DNA from: FEN-1219 sp035548835
GTDB taxonomy: Bacteria > Pseudomonadota > Gammaproteobacteria > Steroidobacterales > Rariloculaceae
Assembly: GCA_035548835.1 (NCBI GenBank)
Contig: DASZSB010000148.1
Location: 1-64,000, forward strand
DNA: 64,000 nt
Reading direction: 5' to 3'
The translations under genes and the position numbers were made by a program. Below the pieces are notes generated by a model, which saw nothing but the letters and a program-made list of their open reading frames with translations, had not been told where the DNA came from and did no database searches. How positions within the stretch are numbered: the first letter of the stretch is position 1; every line of letters starts with the position of its first letter. Positions 55,780 through 63,636 of the stretch are shown here, one piece after another.

Positions 55780-56943
55780 TCAGCCGTTGCCGATGTGCGT
55801 GGCGGCGACGAACGGCGTGTGGATCCGCGTGCGTGCGACGTACGCGTCGAGGTGGGCTGGATCGAAACGCTCGCCGTCGAACGGTTGCGCCGGCGGCGCC
55901 AGCGCCGGCGCACCGACATGCAGCGCATACAGATCGGGCCGGAACACACGGGCCGCGATCTCGCGACTGGCGTCACCCGGCGGCAATTGCCCCCAGCGCA
56001 GCATCTGCGCGTAGAGCCACAGCGCTTCGCCGGTCTGCGGCACGTTGGCCGCGTGGCCATGGAAGAACAGGAAGTCCGGGTCGTCGAGCCATTCGCCGCC
56101 GCCGAGCGGCAGCCGGCCGAGCAGCGTGTCCTTGAGCGACGAGGCCGGCATTCCGAGGTAGTCGGGTGCGGAGAGAAGCCGCGCGAGCTCCGCGGCGTTC
56201 GCGCGCTCGTCGGCCCATGCGGCGGCGGCCTCGAGCGCGCGCAGCAACGGACCGAGCGTGTCGGCATCCCGCGCGAGGCCGGGTGGCACGGCCAGCACCT
56301 TCTCGACGCCGCGTGGCAGCAGCTGCGATTTCGTGGCGACGACGTGTCCCAGGTTGCGCACGACCGCGAGGCTGTTCCAAGGCTCCCCGACGCAGAACCC
56401 GTCGACGTGCCCGGCGGCGAGGCTCTCCACCATGAGCGGCGGCGGGATGGCGACGATGCGGACGTCCTGATCCGGATGAATGCCGGCCGACGCCAGCCAG
56501 TAGCGCAGGTCGAAGTTGTGCGTCGAGAACGGAAACACCATGCCGAGCGTCAGTGGCTCGCGCCGCTTGCGGACCACGCGCGCGAGCGCCGCCGCAGTCG
56601 CGCGCGGCTCCGCCGGCAGCGAGGCGCCCGCGAGGTCGCACATGGCCTCGAACAGCGGCGTGGACAGCGTGATCGCATTGCCGCCGCGGCCGAGCACGAA
56701 GGGCACCACGCATTCCGCGCGGACCTGGCCCACGCCGATCGTCGAGGCGATCGGCATCGGTGCCAGCGCATGGGCACAGTCGAGGTAGCCGAGATTCAGA
56801 TGATCGCGGAGGCTGGCCCAGGAGGGCTCCTTGCGCAGCACGAGCTCGATGCCATGCTCGCGTGCGAAGCCGAGCTCGGCGGCTGCGACGAGCACTGCGG
56901 CGTCCACGAGCGGGACGAATCCCGCCACGATGCGTCGGGTCAT
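55780..56943 (-). CDS. nasS: nitrate/nitrite sensor NasS
   Basis: A 387-residue NrtA-like protein without a signal peptide, hence cytoplasmic, as NasS should be. It starts RRIVAGFVPLVDAAVLVAAAELGF and has the same ligand region as the transporter binding protein (FPFSTHNFDLRYWLASAGI and GFCVGEPWNSLAVV). NasS is known to hold NasT inactive without nitrate or nitrite and release it when they bind. Its ATG overlaps the nasT stop by 4 bases, so the two are made together in matched amounts. Confidence 0.9.
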   Translation of the reverse strand: MTRRIVAGFVPLVDAAVLVAAAELGFAREHGIELVLRKEPSWASLRDHLNLGYLDCAHALAPMPIASTIGVGQVRAECVVPFVLGRGGNAITLSTPLFEAMCDLAGASLPAEPRATAAALARVVRKRREPLTLGMVFPFSTHNFDLRYWLASAGIHPDQDVRIVAIPPPLMVESLAAGHVDGFCVGEPWNSLAVVRNLGHVVATKSQLLPRGVEKVLAVPPGLARDADTLGPLLRALEAAAAWADERANAAELARLLSAPDYLGMPASSLKDTLLGRLPLGGGEWLDDPDFLFFHGHAANVPQTGEALWLYAQMLRWGQLPPGDASREIAARVFRPDLYALHVGAPALAPPAQPFDGERFDPAHLDAYVARTRIHTPFVAATHIGNG

Positions 56944-57557
56944 TGGGAGTCTCCGGCGTCGAGCAGCGCGGCCGCCGCAACGAGCGCACGCGCGAGATCC
57001 GCGATCCTGCGGTTCTGATTCATGGCCGTGCGGCGCAGCAGGGCGTAAGCAGCCTGCTCGTCGAGACCTTTCTGCTTCATGACGATGGCCTTCGCCTGCT
57101 CGATCAGCTTGCGGTCCTCGAGGGCGGACCTCGCCTCCGACAGCTCGCGCTGCAGCCGGTCGAAGGCGCGGAAACGGCTGATCGAGAGATCGAGAATCGC
57201 CTTCACGCGCTCGCGGCGCAGCCCGTCCACGACGTAGGCCGACACGCCGGCATCGACGGCGGCCTGCACCGTTTCGCTGTCCGACTGATCCACGAACATC
57301 GCGATCGGCCGCTTCGCGAGCCGCGATACCTGGAACATCTGCTCGAGCGTGTCGCGGCTCGGGTTCTCGAGGTCGATCAGGATCACGTCGGGGTCGATGG
57401 CGGCGATGCGTGGCAGCAGATCCGCCGCCTCGTGGCCGATGCGATGCACGAGCAGCGGCGGTCCCGCGGCCGGGCTGTCGCGCAGGCCCTGCTCGAGAAT
57501 CGCGGCGCGCACCGCGTTCTCGTCGATGATCAATACGCGCAGAGGCTTCGGGGTCAC
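56940..57557 (-). CDS. nasT: ANTAR-domain antiterminator NasT
   Basis: A 205-residue response-regulator-like protein. Residues about 1-130 are a receiver-type domain (LRVLIIDENAVRAAIL, DVILIDLENPS with a possible acceptor Asp), followed by a helix and a C-terminal ANTAR RNA-binding domain (ALEDRKLIEQAKAIVMKQKGLDEQAAYALLRRTAMNQNRRIADLARAL). It would bind the paired hairpins in the leader and prevent termination. The start is uncertain: GTG 57557 puts the conserved core 5 residues in; ATG 57602 would add 15 residues. Neither has a strong ribosome binding site. Cotranscribed with nasS. Confidence 0.9.
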   Translation of the reverse strand: MTPKPLRVLIIDENAVRAAILEQGLRDSPAAGPPLLVHRIGHEAADLLPRIAAIDPDVILIDLENPSRDTLEQMFQVSRLAKRPIAMFVDQSDSETVQAAVDAGVSAYVVDGLRRERVKAILDLSISRFRAFDRLQRELSEARSALEDRKLIEQAKAIVMKQKGLDEQAAYALLRRTAMNQNRRIADLARALVAAAALLDAGDSQ

Positions 57558-57673
57558 GCAGAGGCTGCCGTCGAGCGATCGTTCGCGACTTGCAAGAAGC
57601 ATGCACGGCCGCTGCGCTGCGCTTCCGCCCGTGCGCGTGCACCACACGCTGGCAGCTCCCGGCGCCGGCTGCG

Positions 57674-58465
57674 CTAGCCTGGGGCAACCGGCGGCTGCAC
57701 CATTCGCGCGCCGTAACGCGCCAGAAGCTCGGCCGCGTCTCGCGGCGTGCCCAGCATCACGCATTTCACGAGCGCGTCGGCGAGCGTGGCCTCTGCCGCA
57801 ATGACCGCGGTCCAGCGGCCGGTCGCGGGTTCACCGCTGGTGCCGAGGTAGTAGCCGACGTGCTCCCGGGGTGACGCGCTGGAGCGGGGTGCGCTGACCG
57901 CGAGGGCGCCTTCCGCGAGCTCGATGCGCAACGACTCCGTCGCGTGCGGTGTTTCGCGGCGCAGAACGACCGTATGGGTGCCGGTGCCGAACCAGCGCAG
58001 ATCGCCGCCGGCGTTCACGATGCCGCGCGTGCAGCGGTGCCGCTTCAGCTCGTCGATCGCGCGGTCCACGGCAAAGCCCTTCGCGATGCCTCCGAGGTCG
58101 AGCGCCACCGGGGCGCGGCACACGACGCGGTCGGGGGGCAGCAGCTCGAGGTCGCCGAGGCGCCCCGGTTGCGTCGGGCGGCACGGATCGAACAAGCCGC
58201 GCGACGCCCCGTGAAACGCCCGGGCCCGCTCGAGCACGGCGTAGGTCCAGGCGTCGATCGGCAGCGTCTCACCCGGCGCGGCGCTCGAAATGCGCGCCAC
58301 GTCGCTGCCCGCGGTGAGCGGACGCATCAGCCGCTCCACGCGCAGCACGGCGGCGAACGCGGCCGCGACGGCGGGTTCCGCCTGCGTGCCCCCTTCGGCC
58401 TCGATGGCTACGAACGTGCCGAGTAGTGGCCTAACCCTATGAAATGTTGAAGAAATTATGGGCAT
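57674..58465 (-). CDS. apbE: FAD:protein FMN transferase (ApbE)
   Basis: A 263-residue flavin transferase that attaches FMN covalently to a Thr of partner proteins. Conserved parts are RVRPLLGTFVAIEAEG, ARAFHGASRGLFDP, LDLGGIAKGFAVDRAID (FAD site), GIVNAGGDLRWFG and the C-terminal ADALVKCVMLG with a catalytic-type Asp. No lipobox or convincing signal peptide follows the ATG at 58465; a GTG at 58522 would add a 19-residue odd lead (VVRIYTCTCFSFVSA). This is unusual, since ApbE normally acts outside the cytoplasm. Divergent from the operon encoding its probable substrate. Confidence 0.88.
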   Translation of the reverse strand: MPIISSTFHRVRPLLGTFVAIEAEGGTQAEPAVAAAFAAVLRVERLMRPLTAGSDVARISSAAPGETLPIDAWTYAVLERARAFHGASRGLFDPCRPTQPGRLGDLELLPPDRVVCRAPVALDLGGIAKGFAVDRAIDELKRHRCTRGIVNAGGDLRWFGTGTHTVVLRRETPHATESLRIELAEGALAVSAPRSSASPREHVGYYLGTSGEPATGRWTAVIAAEATLADALVKCVMLGTPRDAAELLARYGARMVQPPVAPG

Positions 58466-58487
58466 TGCCGAAACAAACGAAAAACAT

Positions 58488-58522
58488 GTGCAAGTATAAA
58501 TACGAACTACTATCATTTGCAC
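58488..58522. promoter_or_regulatory. dyad in the AT-rich apbE divergent promoter region
   Basis: GTGCAA (58488-58493) and TTGCAC (58517-58522) are a perfect 6-base inverted repeat spaced by 23 bases. A second small palindrome, GTATAAATAC, lies inside at 58494-58503. The 80-base region between the apbE ATG and the peroxidase ATG is markedly AT-rich for this genome. The placement suggests an operator for both directions; the cognate regulator is not encoded nearby. Confidence 0.5.
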
Positions 58523-58545
58523 GTCGACTAGAGTTTCCGATCAAG

Positions 58546-59736
58546 ATGCAACCCGCCCGCCGTCTTCTGTTCGCCGTCCTCTCCTGGGCTCTTCTCAGCT
58601 GCTCGGCGTCGCCCGGCTCCGGACCGAGCTTCCCACCGCCGGCCGCCCAGACGCTGTCCGCGGCCGCGACCCTGGGTGAGCGCATCTTCCATGACGAATC
58701 GCTGTCGGCGAGCGGCCGCATGTCGTGTGCGACCTGCCATTCGCCGGAGCATGCGTTCGCGGCGCCGCCGGGGGAGGGACCCGTGCCGATCGGTGGGCCC
58801 GCGCTCACGACGCCGGGTTTCCGCAACGCGCCGTCGCTGAAATATCTCGCCGCCAATCCGGGCTTTTTCTTCGACGACGAGGGTACGCCCACGGGCGGGT
58901 TCGATCGCGATGGCCGTGCGAATTCCCTTGCCGAGCAGGCGCGGCGGCCGTTCCTCGCGCCGCACGAGATGGCGAACGCTTCCGTGGCCGATGTCGTCGC
59001 CAAGGTGGCGGTGGCCGCCTACGCCGACGATTTCCGTGCGGTCTTCGGCGGTGACATCTTCGCGAGTCCAGACGAGGCGTTCGCACGCGTGGTGCTCGCC
59101 CTGCAGCGCTACCAGCTCGAAGACGCCGCGGAGTTCGCGCCGTACTCGAGCAGGTACGACAAGTTCCTGGCCGGCACCGCGCAGCTCTCCGCGCAGGAGC
59201 TGCGTGGGCTCGCGCTGTTCAACGACCCGGCGCGCGGCAATTGCGCGGGCTGTCACCCCAGCGCGCGCGGCGCGGCCGGCGCGCCGCCGCTGTTCACCGA
59301 CTTCACGTACGACAATCTCGGTGTGCCGCGCAACACGGCGATTCCCGCGAATGCGGATCCCGACTACTACGACCTCGGCCTGTGCGGACCCGATCGCACC
59401 GATCTCGCCGCCGCGCGCCCGGATCTGTGCGGCGCGTTCAAGGTGCCGACGCTGCGCAACATCAGGCTGACCGCACCGTACTTTCACAACGGGCGTTTCG
59501 AAACCCTGCGTGACGCGCTGCACTTCTACGTTCAGCGCGATACCCGTCCCGAGCTGTTCTATCCGCTCGATGCCGGGGGGCAGCCCGTGAAGTTCGACGA
59601 CCTGCCCGCCGCATACCGTGCGAACGTGAACACGACCGAGGTGCCGTACAACCGGCATGCGGGCGATGTGCCAGCGCTCAGCGACGGCGACATCGAGGAC
59701 GTGATCGCGTTTCTGAACACCCTGACCGACGAATGA
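58546..59736 (+). CDS. dihaem cytochrome c peroxidase/MauG-like lipoprotein
   Basis: A 396-residue periplasmic dihaem protein. The N terminus RRLLFAVLSWALLSC is a lipoprotein signal with Cys about 19. Two haem c motifs, CATCH (about 63-67) and CAGCH (about 228-232), lie in two domains as in CcpA/MauG proteins; FRNAPSLKYL and FKVPTLRNIRLTAPYFHNG are family motifs, and the loop around FFFDDEG is peroxidase-like. It may reduce peroxide or oxidise a protein partner. First gene of a four-gene run (peroxidase, porin, FMN protein, membrane protein) facing apbE. Confidence 0.88.
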   Translation: MQPARRLLFAVLSWALLSCSASPGSGPSFPPPAAQTLSAAATLGERIFHDESLSASGRMSCATCHSPEHAFAAPPGEGPVPIGGPALTTPGFRNAPSLKYLAANPGFFFDDEGTPTGGFDRDGRANSLAEQARRPFLAPHEMANASVADVVAKVAVAAYADDFRAVFGGDIFASPDEAFARVVLALQRYQLEDAAEFAPYSSRYDKFLAGTAQLSAQELRGLALFNDPARGNCAGCHPSARGAAGAPPLFTDFTYDNLGVPRNTAIPANADPDYYDLGLCGPDRTDLAAARPDLCGAFKVPTLRNIRLTAPYFHNGRFETLRDALHFYVQRDTRPELFYPLDAGGQPVKFDDLPAAYRANVNTTEVPYNRHAGDVPALSDGDIEDVIAFLNTLTDE

Positions 59737-59755
59737 GCACCCAAGGACAATACCG

Positions 59756-61057
59756 ATGACGAATGCAATCGTGCGCTCGAAGCGCACCTCAGGGACGGCG
59801 CTAGCGGGAGCCCTGATCCTCGTGGCGGTGGCGCCGGCGGCGCGCGCGGCCACGGAGCAGGAGCTCGAGGCGAAGCTGGACGCGTTGGCCACGCAGGTGG
59901 CACAGCTGCAATCGGAGCTCGCGGCTCTGAAGGCAGAGCGCGCGCCGAGCGCAACGCCCGCCCCAGCGGCGTCGACCGCCGCAGCGCCGCGGCAGGTCGC
60001 CGATGAGGCACCAAAGCTGGATTGGTTCGGCTACGGCGAGCTCAACTATTCGCGGCCGAGCGACGACGGCTCGCGTGCCGTGGCCGACGTCGGCCGGTTC
60101 GTGCTGGGGGCCGCGTATCGCTTCGATACCAGGACGCGCTTCGTCAGCGAGCTCGAGATCGAGCACGCGGTGTCCTCGGCTGAGGATCCCGGCGAGGTCG
60201 AGGTGGAGCAGGCCTACATCGAACGCGCCCATGGCGATCGTGTCTTCGGCAGGTACGGCCTGTTCCTGATGCCGGTCGGCATGCTGAACGAGAACCACGA
60301 GCCGACGCGTTACTACGGAGTGTTTCGCAACGCCGTGGAGACCGCGATCATTCCGACGACCTGGCGCGAGGGCGGGGTCGCGTTCCAGGGCAACCTCGAC
60401 AACGGCCTGCGCTGGGATGCCGGCGTGAGCACCGGCTTCAACCTCTCGAAGTGGGATGCGACGTCGGGCGAGGGACGGGAGTCGCCGCTCGGCTCGATCC
60501 ACCAGGAGCTCGCGCTTGCGTCGGCCGGCGATCTGTCCGTTTTCGCTGCGCTGAACTACTCGGGTGTACCGGGCCTGCGCGTGGGCGGCTCCGTGTTCCA
60601 TGGCAACTCGGCGCAGGGCCAGCCCGGCCTGCGTGACAACGATGTCACGCTGTGGGAAGGGCACGTGCGGTGGAATCCCGGCAAGTGGGAGCTCTCGGCG
60701 CTGAGCGCTCACGGCCGGATCGCGAATACGGCGGCGGTGAACCTGCCGCTGGTGGGCAACCCGACGTTGATCCCGGCGGAGTTCTTCGGTCAGTACGTCG
60801 AAGGTGCGTATCGCGCGTCGCTCAAGAATGGCTGGACGCTCGCTCCGTTCGCACGCTACGAGGTGGTGAACACGGCGTCCGAATACGCGAATCTCGGCTT
60901 CGGTCTGACGCCGGACGCGCTGCGCGACGAGAAGATTGGCACGGCGGGCGTCAATCTCACGATTGCGAGCGGCGTGGTGTTCAAGTTCGACTATCGTGAC
61001 TTCAAGCGTGACGCTGGCCTTCGTGGGTTCGATGTCGGCGTGGGTTACCAGTTCTGA
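59756..61057 (+). CDS. outer membrane porin with N-terminal coiled coil
   Basis: A 433-residue protein. Signal peptide to about residue 32 (APAARAA), a coiled coil (TEQELEAKLDALATQVAQLQSELAALKAE, 33-62), an Ala/Pro-rich spacer and a beta-barrel whose last residue is Phe (VGYQF), the typical OMP sorting signal. The short coiled-coil stalk recalls OprO/OprP-type or phosphate-selective porins. AAGGAC precedes the ATG at 59756; 19 bases after the peroxidase gene. Confidence 0.83.
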   Translation: MTNAIVRSKRTSGTALAGALILVAVAPAARAATEQELEAKLDALATQVAQLQSELAALKAERAPSATPAPAASTAAAPRQVADEAPKLDWFGYGELNYSRPSDDGSRAVADVGRFVLGAAYRFDTRTRFVSELEIEHAVSSAEDPGEVEVEQAYIERAHGDRVFGRYGLFLMPVGMLNENHEPTRYYGVFRNAVETAIIPTTWREGGVAFQGNLDNGLRWDAGVSTGFNLSKWDATSGEGRESPLGSIHQELALASAGDLSVFAALNYSGVPGLRVGGSVFHGNSAQGQPGLRDNDVTLWEGHVRWNPGKWELSALSAHGRIANTAAVNLPLVGNPTLIPAEFFGQYVEGAYRASLKNGWTLAPFARYEVVNTASEYANLGFGLTPDALRDEKIGTAGVNLTIASGVVFKFDYRDFKRDAGLRGFDVGVGYQF

Positions 61058-61076
61058 GTAGACTGGGAGCAGCGTC

Positions 61077-61646
61077 ATGAGCCGATTCGAAGGTGACTTT
61101 CTGTGGCCGGCGTCGGTCGTCGCGATCGCCATCGTGGCGCCAGCGCCGGGTGCCGTCGCGGCGACGTATCTGACCGTCGAAGCCGCGCAGCGTGCCTTGT
61201 TTCCGGATGCCGACGCGTTCACCGAGCTGGCGCTGGCGCCGACGGCCGACCAGCTTCTCTCGATCACGGACGCGTCGGGCGCGCAGGCGCCGCACGGCGA
61301 GCTGCGCGTCTGGGCCGCGCGCAGGGCGGGCACGGTGGTCGGCCACGTGTTCGTCGACAACGTGATCGGACGCGCGGACTACATCACCTACGCGGTCGGC
61401 ATCGACGCACGCGGCGCGCTGCTGCCGGTCGAGATCCTGGAGTATCGCGAGAGTCATGGCGGGGAGATCCGCAACAAGCGCTGGCTCGCGCAATTCGCGG
61501 GCCGCACGACACCCGCCGAGCTCGAGTTCCGCGCCGACATCAAGAGCATCGCCGGCGCCACTCTGTCCTCCGAGCACGTGACGCAAGGCGTCCGCCGGTT
61601 GCTGGCAATGTGGCAGATCCTGATCAGGCCCGCTGGAGGGCGATGA
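61077..61646 (+). CDS. exported FMN-binding domain protein, probable ApbE substrate
   Basis: A 189-residue protein. The N terminus has a hydrophobic segment ending AVAA, a probable signal peptide. Residues about 85-180 form an FMN_bind domain, and SIAGATLSSEHV (157-168, Thr162) corresponds to the S/AGATxT/S motif where ApbE esterifies FMN in NqrC and RnfG. It lies in the operon facing apbE, which supports the modification. GGGAGC precedes the ATG at 61077. Role: one- or two-electron carrier at the membrane, inferred. Confidence 0.85.
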   Translation: MSRFEGDFLWPASVVAIAIVAPAPGAVAATYLTVEAAQRALFPDADAFTELALAPTADQLLSITDASGAQAPHGELRVWAARRAGTVVGHVFVDNVIGRADYITYAVGIDARGALLPVEILEYRESHGGEIRNKRWLAQFAGRTTPAELEFRADIKSIAGATLSSEHVTQGVRRLLAMWQILIRPAGGR

Positions 61647-61647
61647 C

Positions 61648-62061
61648 GTGCGCGAATCCGCGCCGTTGCTGCGAACGGCGGTGCACGCGACGTTCAGCCT
61701 GATGTGGCTCGTCGGCGCTGCGCTGTTCGTGCTGAAGCACTTCTTCGAGTCGAAGGTAGCGTTCGGTCCGCATCCGTGGCAGCCGCCGCTGACGCAGGTG
61801 CACGGCATCCTCGCGGTGCTAGCGACGTTCCTGTTCGGCTGGATCGTGGCCGCGCAGCGCGCGCAGCCGCAGCGGCAGCGGGCCACCGCGCCACTGCTCT
61901 TCGTGACGCTCGCATGGCTCGTGGTCACGGGGTTCGCGCTGTTCTTCCTCGTGTCCGAGGAGTGGCGCGGCGTCGATGCCACGCTGCACGAGTTCGTGGG
62001 GCTCGCGTTTCTGCTGCCCTGGCTCGCGTACCTGGCCGGGGCGGCGCGGCGCCCGGGCTAG
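61648..62061 (+). CDS. four-helix membrane protein with conserved-looking histidines
   Basis: A 137-residue inner-membrane protein with four helices at about 11-32, 50-70, 80-103 and 114-132. Histidines H13, H31, H42, H52 and H114 lie in or at helix ends, which would suit b-type haem ligation (H13/H52/H114 are the best placed). It resembles DUF4405-type or b561-like proteins in layout, but I cannot name the family. The start is GTG at 61648, one base after the FMN protein's stop. Its stop overlaps the rimO stop in CTAG (62058-62061). It could pass electrons from quinol to the FMN protein. Confidence 0.72.
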   Translation: MRESAPLLRTAVHATFSLMWLVGAALFVLKHFFESKVAFGPHPWQPPLTQVHGILAVLATFLFGWIVAAQRAQPQRQRATAPLLFVTLAWLVVTGFALFFLVSEEWRGVDATLHEFVGLAFLLPWLAYLAGAARRPG

Positions 62062-63458
62062 CTGCGCGGCTCCGCCCAGAGATCGTACTCGTCGGCCGCC
62101 GTCACGCGTGCCGTCACGATGTCGCCGGCCTTGAGCTTCTTCGCGCCCTTGCCGGCCGGCAGGTACACGCGGCCGTCGATCTCCGGCGCGTCCGCCATGG
62201 AACGTCCGATGGCCTGATCGCCGTCGATCTCGTCGACGATCACGGCGATGTCCTTGCCCACGCGCTGCTGCAGCCGGCGCGCGCTGATCTTCTGCTGCGC
62301 CGCCATGAAGCGATGCCAGCGTTCTTCCTTGACTTCCTCGGGCACCGCGTTCGGCAGTGCGTTCGCGGCCGCGTCCTGCACCGGCTCGTAGCGGAAGCAG
62401 CCGACGCGATCGAGCTCCGCCTCCTCGAGCCAGTCGAGCAGCTGCCTGAAGTCCTGCTCGGTCTCGCCGGGAAAGCCGACGATGAACGTGGAGCGGATCG
62501 TGATGTCCGGCACGGCCGTGCGCCAGTCGCGGATGCGCTGCAGCGTCTTGGCTTCCGCCGCCGGACGCTTCATGGCCTTGAGCACTTTCGGGCTCGCGTG
62601 CTGGAACGGGATGTCGAGATACGGCAGCACCTTGCCCGCGGCCATCAGCGGAATCAGGTTGTCGACGTGCGGATACGGGTACACGTAGTGCAGGCGTATC
62701 CAGGCGCCGAGCTCGCCCAGCGCTTCGGAGAGGTCCGTGAGCCGCGCGGCCACCGCGCGACCGCGCCACTGCGACTCCTTGTATTTCACGTCCACGCCGT
62801 AGGCGCTCGTGTCCTGCGAGATCACGAGCAGCTCGCGCACGCCGGCGCTCACCAGCCGCTCGGCCTCGCCGAGCACGTCGGCGGCCGGCCGGCTCACGAG
62901 ATCGCCGCGCAGGCGAGGGATGATGCAGAAGCTGCAGCGGTGGTTGCAGCCTTCCGAGATCTTCAGATACGCGTAGTGCCGCGGCGTGAGCTTCACGCCC
63001 TGTGGCGGCACCAGATCGACGAACGGATCGTGCGGCGCGGGCACGGCCTCGTGCACCGCGCTCACCACGGCGTGGTACTGGTGCGGGCCCGTGATCGCGA
63101 GCACGTCGGGATGCGCTGCACGGATCGTGGCGGCTTCGGCGCCGAGGCAGCCCGTGACGATCACGCGGCCGTTCTCGGCCAGCGCCTCGCCGATCGCGTC
63201 GAGCGATTCCGCGCGTGCGCTGTCGAGGAAGCCGCAGGTGTTCACGACCACGACGTCGGCGCCGGCGTAGTCGGCCGCCGTCTCGTAACCCTCGGCGCGC
63301 AGCTGCGACAGGATGCGCTCGGAGTCCACCAGCGCCTTCGGGCAACCGAGGCTCACGAAGCCGACTTTCGGGGTCTTGTTCTTGCGGGCGGCTCGGGGCA
63401 CGACGGGGTTCTGGAGGGGGTGCGCGGTGCAGCGCGGGGGCGCTATTCCGCCACGCAT
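62058..63458 (-). CDS. rimO: ribosomal protein S12 methylthiotransferase RimO
   Basis: A 466-residue radical-SAM enzyme that methylthiolates Asp88 of ribosomal protein S12. The N-terminal MTTase domain has FVSLGCPKALVDSE, VVNTCGFLDSA and VTGCLGAEA with the three auxiliary cluster Cys; the radical-SAM motif is CNHRCSFC; RLHYVYPYPH and FQHASPKVLKAMKR follow; a C-terminal TRAM domain ends the protein. The N terminus upstream of PKVGFVSLG is about 30 residues long; a GTG at 63401 would give a length closer to E. coli RimO, so the start is uncertain. Confidence 0.93.
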   Translation of the reverse strand: MRGGIAPPRCTAHPLQNPVVPRAARKNKTPKVGFVSLGCPKALVDSERILSQLRAEGYETAADYAGADVVVVNTCGFLDSARAESLDAIGEALAENGRVIVTGCLGAEAATIRAAHPDVLAITGPHQYHAVVSAVHEAVPAPHDPFVDLVPPQGVKLTPRHYAYLKISEGCNHRCSFCIIPRLRGDLVSRPAADVLGEAERLVSAGVRELLVISQDTSAYGVDVKYKESQWRGRAVAARLTDLSEALGELGAWIRLHYVYPYPHVDNLIPLMAAGKVLPYLDIPFQHASPKVLKAMKRPAAEAKTLQRIRDWRTAVPDITIRSTFIVGFPGETEQDFRQLLDWLEEAELDRVGCFRYEPVQDAAANALPNAVPEEVKEERWHRFMAAQQKISARRLQQRVGKDIAVIVDEIDGDQAIGRSMADAPEIDGRVYLPAGKGAKKLKAGDIVTARVTAADEYDLWAEPRS

Positions 63459-63636
63459 CGGCGCAAAACGCAACGGCGGCTCCCGCCGGGATCGTGACGG
63501 CCTCCCAGCGGCTGGACGGGAAGCGGGGGACCGCCGTTCACGCGGCGGCTCGTCGGGCCGACGTGGTGGTGTCGCTGCATGGACTGCCATTGGACGCCGT
63601 GTTACAGAAGGACGGGTTTCTCAGGGGTGAAGTCCG

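Noticed and set aside
58494..58503. TATAAA at 58495 as a sigma-70 -10 box for the peroxidase gene
   Set aside because: No TTGACA-like element lies at the correct spacing (TTGCCG at 58465 is 24 bases away); I keep only the dyad as a feature.
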